Positions 1 through 12,297 of a stretch of 64,000 nt of DNA are shown piece after piece. Numbering within the stretch: the first letter of the stretch is position 1; the number at the start of each line of letters is the position of its first letter. Where the stretch lies: the NCBI RefSeq assembly GCF_000092505.1, contig NC_014136.1:124001-188000 (forward strand). Reading direction: 5' to 3'. Under the pieces are notes generated by a model. That model had not been told where the DNA came from, did no database searches, and worked only from the letters and a program-made list of their open reading frames with translations. The translations under genes were made by a program, and so were the position numbers. The DNA comes from Leuconostoc kimchii IMSNU 11154. Its GTDB lineage: Bacteria; Bacillota; Bacilli; Lactobacillales; Lactobacillaceae.

Positions 1-501
1 GGGTCCATATGTGCCTAACTTTTGATTTGTTTCCGGGTTAGAAATAACAGATCCCTGGTTCATTTCTGTTCCTGTTGCTGATAAAGTTAGGATATCAACA
101 ACAGGTAATTGGTCTATCGTTAAGCGTTTACTTGAATCCACAACTAATTCCCACGGATCAGAATCGTAAAATTTTGACGAAGCAATGACCTTAGATGCGT
201 CAATAACGGAACCCCCACCAACAGCTAAAATGACGTCAATGTTTTGTGATTTAACTAATTGCTGCCCTTCACGGACAGATTCAATTTTCGGATTAGGCGC
301 AATGCCTGTTAATTCGACAACATGCAGGCCATCTAAAGCCTCAATAACACGCTCATATAAACCGGATTTTTTAATTGAGCCACCACCATATGTCAGCAAG
401 ACATTCTTGCCAAATTGTGAAACTGCATCACGCAGTTCGTTATCTATACGATCTGCGCCAAAACGAATATCTGTTGTATTTTTAAAACTGAAATTTTCCA
501 T
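1..501 (-). CDS. Iron-containing alcohol dehydrogenase (butanol dehydrogenase-like), 5' part only
   Basis: Reading leftward from an ATG at 499-501, an open frame of 167 codons runs off the window edge without a stop. The start reads MENFSFKNTTDIRFG, and GKNVLLTYGGGSIKKSGLY then matches the Rossmann-like N-terminal domain of NAD(P)H-dependent iron alcohol dehydrogenases of the YqhD/BdhA branch. VGGGSVIDASKVIA is the family's GGGS cofactor loop. The iron-binding C-terminal domain lies outside the window. An AAAAGG stretch precedes the start. Such enzymes reduce aldehydes to alcohols in the cytoplasm. The substrate cannot be told from this half. Confidence 0.85.
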   Translation of the reverse strand, partial: MENFSFKNTTDIRFGADRIDNELRDAVSQFGKNVLLTYGGGSIKKSGLYERVIEALDGLHVVELTGIAPNPKIESVREGQQLVKSQNIDVILAVGGGSVIDASKVIASSKFYDSDPWELVVDSSKRLTIDQLPVVDILTLSATGTEMNQGSVISNPETNQKLGTYGP

Positions 502-706
502 GTTAAATATCTACCTTTTTTCTATTAGATATACTTATTTTACTACATGCCCCATACGCTTGGTCAAGCAATACGCTGTAACCAATTAGTGGCGCACCAA
601 TATGAACAAGTGCATGATGAAACACAATTGAAATATTAAAAAAGGTTGAAAACATAACCAAATAGGTTTATACTTACTTTTAGTAACTAGAAAGAGGATA
701 AAGTAC

Positions 707-1249
707 ATGAGTAAGTATGGTATTGTTGTTGGTTCAATTCGAAAGAATTCGTATTCAAAGGGCGTTGCAGACGCTCTTGTAGCTGGTCTTCCAGAAGATT
801 CGGAAGTAACCTATCTTAACATTAGTGATTTACCATTATATAATCAAGATTTGGATGAAAATTCACCTGAGGCATACACTAATTTTCGTGCACAGGTAGC
901 TAATCAAGATGCATTTATTTTTGTCACACCAGAACATAATCGCAGTATTCCTGCTGCTTTGAAAAATGCACTAGACATTGCTTCACGTCCATGGGGACAA
1001 AATGTTTGGGCTGGCAAGCCTGCCTTGGTTGCTTCACAATCAATTGGTGGTACTGCTGGTGTTCTAGCACATCACGTATTGCGTCAATCTTTGGTGTTCT
1101 TAGATATGCCAACGCTACAACAACCTGAACTCTACATCGGTAATACTTCGACTTTGGCCGATGAAAACGGTCAAATTACAAACGATGATACAGAAGCATT
1201 TTTGGCTAGTGCAGCACAACAATTTGTTACATTTGCTCAGAAATTCTAA
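707..1249 (+). CDS. NADPH-dependent FMN reductase / flavodoxin-like quinone reductase
   Basis: This 180-residue protein has the flavodoxin-like fold of the NADPH-dependent FMN reductase family (ChrR/YieF/AzoR-like). The FMN phosphate loop is GSIRKNSYSKG at residues 9-19, and PEHNRSIPAALKNALD near residue 75 is the family's P-E-H/Y-N-x-S-I-P-A flavin-contact motif. It probably transfers hydride from NAD(P)H to quinones or other acceptors in the cytoplasm. AGAAAGAGG precedes the ATG. The gene stands alone, transcribed rightward, and ends in a hairpin terminator. Its physiological acceptor is unknown. Confidence 0.88.
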   Translation: MSKYGIVVGSIRKNSYSKGVADALVAGLPEDSEVTYLNISDLPLYNQDLDENSPEAYTNFRAQVANQDAFIFVTPEHNRSIPAALKNALDIASRPWGQNVWAGKPALVASQSIGGTAGVLAHHVLRQSLVFLDMPTLQQPELYIGNTSTLADENGQITNDDTEAFLASAAQQFVTFAQKF

Positions 1250-1269
1250 ACGCTAGCGATAATAAATTT

Positions 1270-1299
1270 GAAAAGCCTGTATTTTAACAGGCTTTTTTT
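1270..1299 (+). terminator. Rho-independent terminator of the FMN reductase gene
   Basis: AAAAGCCTG and CAGGCTTTTTTT form a GC-containing stem with a short AT loop followed by a T run, 20 bases after the stop codon. The flanking A run also allows use by the opposing galM transcript. Confidence 0.85.
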
Positions 1300-1329
1300 G
1301 TACCACCATCATACTATCTTTAGAAATGA

Positions 1330-5428
<4,099 letters not shown>

Positions 5429-5439
5429 TTACCCTCAAC

Positions 5440-6849
5440 TTATTTCTCTGACTCTAGTTTAATTTTAAGTTTTGTCACAATGTCTGCATGCATTTTTTCA
5501 GTCAGTTTCACTTTACTTGCGAATATTAAAGCGGCCAATAACATGAGAATACCTGGTACAACAAACGCAAAGAGATTGAATGTGGTGATTCCCTTTGTTG
5601 TAATATCTTTTGCTGTAGCGCTACCACTCATACCGGCAACAACAGCGATTAAACCGACCAAACCATTTGAGAGCGCACCGGCAATTTTATCTAGCAGTGG
5701 TCGAATAGATAAGGTGACTGCTTCATTACGAACGCCGTTCTTTAATTGTCCATACTCAACAGCATCAGTAATTGTCATTAATGCTGATAAGAAAACTAAT
5801 TGATATGGCAAATAAAATAGAATTGTTGCCATGGTGACTATAATAGCACTGTGCCCACCAAACATGAACAAAACATATCCAACAATTTGAATACCTATAC
5901 TACCAATATACACAAATCGACGTGTTATTTTCTTAACTAATGCTGGGAACAACGGTACTGCGGTCAAACCAGTTATCGTGGCAATTAATCCGACAAGCCA
6001 AAAATCTTGTGGTTGTCCCAAAATAAATTTGTAATACAGGTACAAAACAGCAGTTGTGACAACATAAGCAATGGCATAGGCAATATAAGAAAGTGCTAAC
6101 CACATCAACTGATCGTTTTTTGTAATGGCTTTAAAAACATCAGAAGTTTTCACTTTTGGACTTTTCTGTCGAATAATAGATTCACTTTCTTTGGTTCCCC
6201 ATGCAGTAATCAGTGCTGTGCCACCTGAAACAACACCAACAATCACAGCAAACCAAAACCAACCAGAAGCACCTTGCTTTTGATTACCAGTTACAAGATA
6301 AGTGAAGAAAGTTGTTAATGGCACGACGATCATTGTTGTACCATTGGCGCCCAAGGAAGAACCAATACGAGCAACAGTCCCTAATTTACCACGTTCTGCT
6401 GAATCGTTAGATAAGGCAGGAATCATTGACCAATAAGCAATGTCTTTAAAAGAATAAAACGAATCTAAAATAATAAATGCGACGGTAAAGACAATAATAA
6501 ACAGCATTTCATTGTGTTCAGCTAGTCCACCGAAATTAGTAAACATGATCACAATCATGACCGCTGACACCAAACCACCAATAACCAACCAAGGTTTGAA
6601 TTTGCCATACTTTGTACGGGTGTTATCGATAATACTACCAATAATCGGATCAAAAAAAATCTCAATTAATCTAATGCCCACAACTAACGATGTGACTAAT
6701 CCAATTAGTCGGCTGGCATTTTTAACACCATCAAACATCGAACTCGTTACGAAAATAATAAAATAAGTACTCAATGCGACATAATACGTGTCATGTCCAA
6801 ATGCACCTAATGCATAACTAATACGTTGCTTCCAGTTACTGTTTGCCAT
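5440..6849 (-). CDS. GPH-family sugar:cation symporter (lactose/galactoside permease) without a IIA domain
   Basis: A 469-residue integral membrane protein with about twelve hydrophobic segments of the glycoside-pentoside-hexuronide family (MelB/LacS-like). FFDPIIGSIIDNTRTKYGKFKPW near residue 70 is the family's conserved loop with the cation-site region. It ends soon after the last membrane segment, so it lacks the C-terminal PTS IIA-like regulatory domain of streptococcal LacS. Its place between galK and lacZ points to lactose, or lactose/galactose exchange. A cre-like box sits between galK and this gene. Confidence 0.9.
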   Translation of the reverse strand: MANSNWKQRISYALGAFGHDTYYVALSTYFIIFVTSSMFDGVKNASRLIGLVTSLVVGIRLIEIFFDPIIGSIIDNTRTKYGKFKPWLVIGGLVSAVMIVIMFTNFGGLAEHNEMLFIIVFTVAFIILDSFYSFKDIAYWSMIPALSNDSAERGKLGTVARIGSSLGANGTTMIVVPLTTFFTYLVTGNQKQGASGWFWFAVIVGVVSGGTALITAWGTKESESIIRQKSPKVKTSDVFKAITKNDQLMWLALSYIAYAIAYVVTTAVLYLYYKFILGQPQDFWLVGLIATITGLTAVPLFPALVKKITRRFVYIGSIGIQIVGYVLFMFGGHSAIIVTMATILFYLPYQLVFLSALMTITDAVEYGQLKNGVRNEAVTLSIRPLLDKIAGALSNGLVGLIAVVAGMSGSATAKDITTKGITTFNLFAFVVPGILMLLAALIFASKVKLTEKMHADIVTKLKIKLESEK

Positions 6850-6879
6850 GCTATATCACCACTTTCTTTCTATTAAAAT

Positions 6880-6893
6880 AGTAAGCGCTTACA
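6880..6893 (-). promoter_or_regulatory. cre-like box between galK and the permease gene
   Basis: On the minus strand the 14-mer TGTAAGCGCTTACT matches the CcpA consensus TGWAANCGNTNWCA except for the last base, with a 10-bp palindromic core. It lies 30 bp upstream of the permease start. It could give the distal genes (permease-lacZ-galM) separate glucose repression or act as a roadblock within the operon. Confidence 0.65.
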
Positions 6894-6910
6894 TTTTATG
6901 GTGTAAAAAT

Positions 6911-8083
6911 TTAACCTACCCAGTGTGCGCCTTGTCCAATTTCAGCGACATAAAACGATGCCTCATAACCTATCTGTTCACTATATGCGCGACCAACTAT
7001 CGTTTTTAAATCTTCAACATGATCACGATCTACTAGCGCAATCGCACATCCTCCAAATCCCGCACCTGTCATACGCGCACCGAGAACGCCCGGTACTTTT
7101 TGAGCAGTCTCAGCGAGTGTATCTAGTTCTATACCGGTCACCTCATAATCACATTTTAAAGACTCGTGAGATGCATTTAATAGTTGACCAAAATAATTCA
7201 AATCATTGGCTTTCAAAGCTTTAACAGCTAATTGTGTTCGTTCATTTTCTGTCACAGCATGACGCGCGCGTCGCCTAATTGTGTCACTACGAATTAATTG
7301 TTGATTTTCCTCAAAGGTGTGACTATCAAGTTCACCGAGATATTGAATTTTTAATTTTTTTTGCAAATCAAATACAGCCTCCTGTGTCTCTCTTACACGA
7401 TCATTATATTTAGAATCTGCAAGCTCTCTACGTTTATTTGTGTTCATGATCACAATTACATGTTGTCCTAAATTAACTGGTACCATTTCGTAAATCATCG
7501 TATTAGTGTCAAGGTAAATTGCCTGATTTTTTTCACCAAAGCCTATAGCAAATTGATCCATGATGCCTGTATTGACACCGACAAAGTCGTTTTCTGAACG
7601 TTGCCCGCTTGCAACCAATTGTAGACGTGGAATTTTTAAATCATATAGTTTTTGCAGTGTCACACCGACTAATAATTCCAGTGACGAAGAAGAGGACAAA
7701 CCGGAGGCATTGGGAATGTTTCCAGTAACGACCAGTTCAAAACCCTTTGTAAACTGGTTGCCATAGCCACGCATTGCTTGCAAAACGCCCTTAACGAAAT
7801 TGCCCCACGAACCATGTGCTAGCTTATCCTCATTTTCAATACTAAATGAAATAATACCGGCATCAGAAAAATTGGTTGAATACAACTTAACAATTGCATC
7901 ATCTCGTAAGCGAGCAACACCATAGGTGCCTAAGGTTATTGCTGCTGGAAAAACATGACCACCATTGTAATCTGTATGTTCTCCTATTAAATTGATACGA
8001 CCCGGTGAGAAAAAGCGATCCGTGGGTTTATGCATAAACTTTGACTCGAAAATTTTTTCGAGTGCTTGATAATTATCGGTCAT
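6911..8083 (-). CDS. galK: Galactokinase
   Basis: This 390-residue GHMP kinase phosphorylates alpha-galactose at C1 in the Leloir pathway. The galactokinase signature GRINLIGEHTDYNGG is at residues 28-42. The ATP-binding GHMP loop NASGLSSSSSLELL is near residue 125, and GARMTGAGFGGCAIALV near the C-terminus is GHMP motif 3. AAAGGGAATATA precedes the ATG. It lies 60 bp after galT in the same operon. Confidence 0.97.
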   Translation of the reverse strand: MTDNYQALEKIFESKFMHKPTDRFFSPGRINLIGEHTDYNGGHVFPAAITLGTYGVARLRDDAIVKLYSTNFSDAGIISFSIENEDKLAHGSWGNFVKGVLQAMRGYGNQFTKGFELVVTGNIPNASGLSSSSSLELLVGVTLQKLYDLKIPRLQLVASGQRSENDFVGVNTGIMDQFAIGFGEKNQAIYLDTNTMIYEMVPVNLGQHVIVIMNTNKRRELADSKYNDRVRETQEAVFDLQKKLKIQYLGELDSHTFEENQQLIRSDTIRRRARHAVTENERTQLAVKALKANDLNYFGQLLNASHESLKCDYEVTGIELDTLAETAQKVPGVLGARMTGAGFGGCAIALVDRDHVEDLKTIVGRAYSEQIGYEASFYVAEIGQGAHWVG

Positions 8084-8144
8084 TATATTCCCTTTCTTAT
8101 ACTAAAAACTACTTACTAGAAGAAAAGCTTGTTAATATTATTAT

Positions 8145-9659
8145 TTATTCGAGCTTTTGAATGAATCTCTGTAAACCAGCTCTTCCCTCAGTATCATTTT
8201 TAAAAACGCTAGCATCCTCAAGTACACGTTCGAAAATATGCCCAACACTTTGTTGAACAATGTTGGTAACATTGGCACTTGTAATCGTATGTCGATGACG
8301 TAATTGATCAGCCCATAATTTATGTTTTGGGTCAACAGTTTTAGTATGACCAAGTAGATAAGCCTCAACATCAGCAAGCTCTTTTTTTAAACGCGGTGGT
8401 AAAATAGCTAGCCCCATGACTTCAATTAAGCCAATGTTTTCTTTTTTAATATGTTGCACGTCTGGATGGGGATGAAAAATACCATCCGGAAATTCTTCTG
8501 AAACGTTGTTATCTCGGAGTACTAAATCTAATTCATACCTTTGCTGCCTAAAACGCACAATGGGTGTCACCGTATGATGGCGTTGCCCGGAGTTATCATA
8601 AGCTTTGATAGACAAATCGTTATCATCGTAATTTTGCCAAGTTGCCATGACCTTCGATGCCGCAGTCAAGAGTTTGTCACGGTCTGAATCAATTAAGCGT
8701 AATGCTGTCATTGGCCAATTCAAGAAACCCGCTTCTAGCAGCTGATTGTTGAATAAATGAATCGGTTGCTTGATTCCTGCTTTAGCCATTGGTAGGTCAT
8801 AACGGCCAGCTTGAAAGTGGTCATGCGATAAAATAGAGCCACCAACGATGGGTAAATCAGCATTTGAGCCAATAAAGTAATCCGGAAACTTTGTGACGAA
8901 TTCTAACAGTCTTGCTAAATTTTCAGTATCTACATGCATGGGGCGTATGTTCTCTGACAATACAATAGCGTGTTCGTTGAAATAAGCATAAGGAGAATAT
9001 TGAAAGTACCATGTTTCATCACCTAATTTTATCGGAATAACGCGATGATTTATGCGTGATGCATAATCTAAACGGCCCCAATAACCTTCATTTTCTTTGG
9101 CTAATGGTGATGCGGGGTACTGGGCTGATTGATTGGTACGACGTGTCAAAAATTGAGCGATAAGTTTTGGATCTTTTTCTGGTTTAGATAAATTTATTGT
9201 GATTTGTAAGGTACCATAGTCTGTCACAACTGGGTAAGAAATATTTTGGCTAATCTCACGTGTTTTGATATAGTTACTTCGTTTCGATAAATCAAAAAAA
9301 TAATCGGTCGCTTGACGTGGTGACTTTTGATAATAATGCCAAAAAGCTTGACGCACTTTAGAAGGGCGTGGTACAAAAAAATCCATTAATTGTGCTCCAA
9401 CAATATCCTTATTCAATTGCCGACATGAGAGTGTCCCACGTCCTTCTGTAATTTGAATCAATTGGTCTAATATTTGAAGTGTTGACCATTCATTAACTAG
9501 TTGATCAATTATAAAACACGTAACAGTTGATTCTCCGAGTATTCCTATCACTTGATTAATTAAATAAACCGCATCATCGTCAGTATAATCGGTTGATTTA
9601 ATAATTTGTTTAACAAATGCGACAACTAAGTTATTTTTATCCATATCAACTTGTCCCAT
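8145..9659 (-). CDS. galT: UDP-glucose--hexose-1-phosphate uridylyltransferase, class II
   Basis: This 504-residue protein is the longer class II GalT found in Firmicutes. It transfers UMP from UDP-glucose to galactose-1-phosphate. The recognisable class II blocks are GRLDYASRINHRVIPI and GGSILSHDHFQAGRYDLPM (catalytic His region). It is first in the operon, behind a cre-containing promoter and a 5' leader hairpin. The ATG at 9657-9659 has almost no Shine-Dalgarno sequence. An in-frame ATG at 9642-9644 follows a GGGACAAG stretch and could be the true start. Confidence 0.95.
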   Translation of the reverse strand: MGQVDMDKNNLVVAFVKQIIKSTDYTDDDAVYLINQVIGILGESTVTCFIIDQLVNEWSTLQILDQLIQITEGRGTLSCRQLNKDIVGAQLMDFFVPRPSKVRQAFWHYYQKSPRQATDYFFDLSKRSNYIKTREISQNISYPVVTDYGTLQITINLSKPEKDPKLIAQFLTRRTNQSAQYPASPLAKENEGYWGRLDYASRINHRVIPIKLGDETWYFQYSPYAYFNEHAIVLSENIRPMHVDTENLARLLEFVTKFPDYFIGSNADLPIVGGSILSHDHFQAGRYDLPMAKAGIKQPIHLFNNQLLEAGFLNWPMTALRLIDSDRDKLLTAASKVMATWQNYDDNDLSIKAYDNSGQRHHTVTPIVRFRQQRYELDLVLRDNNVSEEFPDGIFHPHPDVQHIKKENIGLIEVMGLAILPPRLKKELADVEAYLLGHTKTVDPKHKLWADQLRHRHTITSANVTNIVQQSVGHIFERVLEDASVFKNDTEGRAGLQRFIQKLE

Positions 9660-9680
9660 ACTATATATATTTGCTCACGA

Positions 9681-9710
9681 AACCCAAATATCCACAATAA
9701 TATTTGGGTT
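9681..9710 (-). other. Hairpin in the galT leader
   Basis: AACCCAAATA and TATTTGGGTT form a perfect 10-bp stem with a 10-base loop, between the galT promoter and the galT start. No T run follows, so it is not a terminator. It could be an operator for the neighbouring LacI-type regulator or an mRNA-stabilising element. Confidence 0.55.
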
Positions 9711-9732
9711 GTTCACATTTTATTACAAAGCA

Positions 9733-9769
9733 ATAATAACATATAATTTAGTAAATGTAAACGCTTTCA
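9733..9769 (-). promoter_or_regulatory. galT promoter with overlapping perfect cre box
   Basis: On the minus strand a -35 TTTACA and a -10 TATTAT are separated by 17 bp. The -35 lies inside TGAAAGCGTTTACA (9756-9769), a full match to the CcpA cre consensus. The box also overlaps the last codons of the regulator gene (stop at 9767). CcpA bound here would block RNA polymerase, giving classical catabolite repression of the gal-lac operon. Confidence 0.8.
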
Positions 9770-10768
9770 TTGAGTAAACTTCATAAATGTTTCTCGATAT
9801 TCTAAAGCACTAGGAATCGTAGACCAGACCGTCCAACTATCAATTTCTGTGACAAGTTCTACTGCACGGTTCAAAGCCGTTTTACCCATTTCAGTGGCTT
9901 TTAAATCAACGCTGGTTAGTGCTGGTACTAAATATTTTACTAAATCTAAATCATCAAAACTCACAACATCTATATCTTTTCCTGGCTCCAACCCGCTTGT
10001 TTTAATCGTATTTAAAGCCCCGATAGCAATCGGATCTGATGCGATCAAAAGCGCATCAATTTGTGGTTGTTCCGTAAGTAAATGTTTTGCTCCCAAATTA
10101 CCTGTTTCTGCTTGCCAACTACCTTCATAAACATATTCGTTTAATTGATGTTGCGATGTCCACTGTTTATAGGCGACATAACGTAAATCTCTTTCGCTTG
10201 TTGAGGTACTCCCATCCATCTCGATTAAATCATTGATACCACCAATAAATCCAATATGGTGTCGTCCAGATTGATATAATTCATCTAATATTCTGATCGT
10301 CATGTTGGTCAGTTCTGGATCCACGGCATCAACATTTTGATAATGTTTTTTGGCGTCAACCAATACTAATCGCTGATTAGCAGCCTTTATTTCTTGGACA
10401 GCATTCGATGACAACTCACCCAATGCAATTAGTGCATCAAATTGTCTAAACTGTGAGAGTCGTGTTTTTTTGTCTAGTCGCATAATTTCATCAATGGTGA
10501 TATTATGTTGACGCGCTTCACTTTGAATACCTAAATAAATTTGACGCCAGTATGCATCATGATTTTCTCTCATTTCTGAAAAAGTTGTGATGACACCAAT
10601 TTTAATATTTTTTTTAATTTTCTTTGTGTAATGATGCTTAGTTGCAACTTCAAAAACTAATTGACGTGTTGTGTCTCGAACAGATAGTGTTTGGTCATTA
10701 TTCAATATTCGTGAAACAGTGCTGGAAGACAATCCCGTTTCTTCTGCAATTTGTTGAATCGTAACCAT
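9767..10768 (-). CDS. LacI/GalR-family transcriptional regulator of the gal-lac operon
   Basis: A 333-residue LacI-type repressor. The N-terminal helix-turn-helix is TIQQIAEETGLSSSTVSRILNN (residues 3-24), followed by the hinge region and a periplasmic-binding-protein-like effector domain (IGVITTFSE, HIGFIGG, ALLIASDPIAIGAL, DVVSFDDL). Length and order are canonical. The start is supported by an AAGGAGAATTA upstream. It sits directly before galT on the same strand, so it likely senses galactose or a galactoside and controls that operon. A 20-bp palindrome about 150 bp upstream is a candidate site for it. Confidence 0.93.
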   Translation of the reverse strand: MVTIQQIAEETGLSSSTVSRILNNDQTLSVRDTTRQLVFEVATKHHYTKKIKKNIKIGVITTFSEMRENHDAYWRQIYLGIQSEARQHNITIDEIMRLDKKTRLSQFRQFDALIALGELSSNAVQEIKAANQRLVLVDAKKHYQNVDAVDPELTNMTIRILDELYQSGRHHIGFIGGINDLIEMDGSTSTSERDLRYVAYKQWTSQHQLNEYVYEGSWQAETGNLGAKHLLTEQPQIDALLIASDPIAIGALNTIKTSGLEPGKDIDVVSFDDLDLVKYLVPALTSVDLKATEMGKTALNRAVELVTEIDSWTVWSTIPSALEYRETFMKFTQ

Positions 10769-10916
10769 ATTAATTCTCCTTGTCCCGTATGAGTTTCCTG
10801 TTTGTTAGCATTCATTTATTTTACTACAAAATGATGACTTTCTGAGTAATACGCGAGTATTTATTAACTATTTAATAAACCTAATAAAATAAATGAAATT
10901 GACTTGTTTTCATTTT

Positions 10917-10936
10917 TGGTAACGCAACCGTTACCA
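10917..10936. promoter_or_regulatory. 20-bp perfect inverted repeat, candidate operator
   Basis: TGGTAACG-CAAC-CGTTACCA is two perfect 8-bp half sites around a 4-base centre, upstream of the LacI-type regulator gene. Such symmetric boxes with CG at the inner half-site edges are typical of LacI-family targets. It is clearly not a cre box. Which protein binds it is inferred only from proximity. Confidence 0.6.
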
Positions 10937-11134
10937 TAGTGCTATTTAGTATTTTTATAAACAGACTAAAACGTGGTAATAAGGCAATTTTGATGTCATT
11001 ATTTTCCATTGTCCTGACATATCACCAATTTTTTATGAGTTCCTAGAAGTTCAATAGCCAAATTTTCATGACTACTCAGTTGTACGAAGTCATATTAATA
11101 GCTTATAGTGTTCACTCTATAAACTATTAATATA

Positions 11135-11182
11135 CAAAAAAACATCTCTAGCCAACAATATCTAGTGTTAGTTAAAGATGTT
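11135..11182 (-). terminator. Terminator downstream of the membrane-anchored unknown gene
   Basis: On the minus strand AACATCTTTAACTAACA pairs with TGTTGGCTAGAGATGTT (a few G-U pairs, one mismatch) around an 8-base loop, followed directly by seven T. Confidence 0.75.
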
Positions 11183-11231
11183 TGTTAATTGGCAATAATT
11201 CTGCCAACCATAACTTAAATATTTGCTGATA

Positions 11232-11633
11232 TCATGGCGCCCACACTGATGATTTTTTCTGCTTTAACACCATAGATTCATCATGTAATCCCTCAAATAC
11301 AAGCGTCACCTTTCCATTAGGATAGCCATCTAGGTTTTTCCAAACTGCTGTTGTTTCAGCAATGTCACCTTTTCTTACCATCGTTCTGGTCTCCGGTTTC
11401 CCATGATCATGAACAATGTGAAGATACATGCTCACCTGATTACTAGTATAAGGTTTATTTGCGTTGACACTCTCGCCAGTAATTAATTTTTTATAATCAT
11501 TTTCTGTCCATTTTTGAGACATAATCTGTTGTTCTGGTTTACTAGGTTTCGTAATGCTATCAAGATCAACAAAATAAATAAAGCCGACACAAAAGATTAG
11601 CGTTGGAATCAGTAACCATACTATTTTCTTCAT
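11232..11633 (-). CDS. Membrane-anchored protein of unknown function (SmpA/DUF3862-like length and layout)
   Basis: 133 residues starting at the ATG at 11631-11633, which follows GGGGAAA. Residues 3-22 are one hydrophobic segment (VWLLIPTLIFCVGFIYFV), either a membrane anchor or an uncleaved signal. The rest is a soluble extracytoplasmic domain with VHDHGKPE-type and TAVWKN/VTLVFEG strands. Small proteins of the SmpA/OmlA-like fold read this way, but the match is by layout only. No family is claimed. It is followed by its own terminator and preceded at 45 bp by the DUF5680 gene. Confidence 0.7.
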   Translation of the reverse strand: MKKIVWLLIPTLIFCVGFIYFVDLDSITKPSKPEQQIMSQKWTENDYKKLITGESVNANKPYTSNQVSMYLHIVHDHGKPETRTMVRKGDIAETTAVWKNLDGYPNGKVTLVFEGLHDESMVLKQKKSSVWAP

Positions 11634-11677
11634 TATCAATGTTTCCCCTAATACTATAACACGACTTTAGTGGTATA

Positions 11678-12151
11678 CTACATTATTGAACCACCACTAT
11701 AATGTAATTGATAAACCAATACTTCTGATTTATAAATGGCTTCAACACCATAAAAATCATCCAAATTACCCGTAACATTATTTTTATAACTATATTCTGC
11801 TTGGCAAAAAGTCTCTGGTCCCCTAAAGGGTTTTGTCTCATCAACTCTTCTCAAACAGGATCTCAAAAAATCATATATATTGTAGATGTCATTTTCTTCA
11901 GTTACCGATCTCATGATGCCGCCCGAGTAAGCCATTGACCAAACAGCTTGACTCCTTACATATACTATTTCTTGCCCAACAAAGTAAGATAATCCAGTAT
12001 AAATATCACGATAGGTATAATCTCCTTGTTCGTATTCAAGTTGTTTTGTATCGGGTAATAAAGGTTGTAATGTTGCTGCATCCCCTTTGGATGCATAAGT
12101 TTCTTTTTTAGCAGTCACTAAAAATTGGCTAAAATCGTTTTCTATTGTCAT
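11678..12151 (-). CDS. DUF5680-like protein
   Basis: 157 residues, soluble, no signal peptide. The pattern FLVTAKKETYASKGD, LEYEQGDYTYRDIYTGLSYFVGQEIVY, VWSMAYSGGI and LVYQLHYSGGSIM matches the DUF5680 layout, in which two similar W/Y-x-GG strands occur. This family often sits C-terminal to an XRE DNA-binding domain, but here it stands alone. The function is unknown. The ribosome binding site is weak. Confidence 0.65.
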   Translation of the reverse strand: MTIENDFSQFLVTAKKETYASKGDAATLQPLLPDTKQLEYEQGDYTYRDIYTGLSYFVGQEIVYVRSQAVWSMAYSGGIMRSVTEENDIYNIYDFLRSCLRRVDETKPFRGPETFCQAEYSYKNNVTGNLDDFYGVEAIYKSEVLVYQLHYSGGSIM

Positions 12152-12297
12152 TTTTGTACCGGTTTTGATTTGTGCATTTTATAAGTTGAGACGTTAATAT
12201 AAAAAATAATTGTTTAAAACCACCTAGTCAACCTACTTAGCGATAGTCATAGTAACAAGGCGTATGTTCAAAAGCAAGAACTAACGAACGTAACCTT

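Larger units (their letters stand above)
10769..11231. other. Intergenic region upstream of the gal regulator
   Basis: About 460 bases with no credible coding frame. It holds the 20-bp palindrome at 10917-10936 and the terminator of the gene at 11232-11633. The rest is AT-rich sequence, presumably including the regulator's promoter. Confidence 0.6.

Noticed and set aside
185..589. Plus-strand open frame opposite the alcohol dehydrogenase
   Set aside because: It is the antisense of a clear dehydrogenase frame, lacks a ribosome binding site, and has no protein-like motifs.
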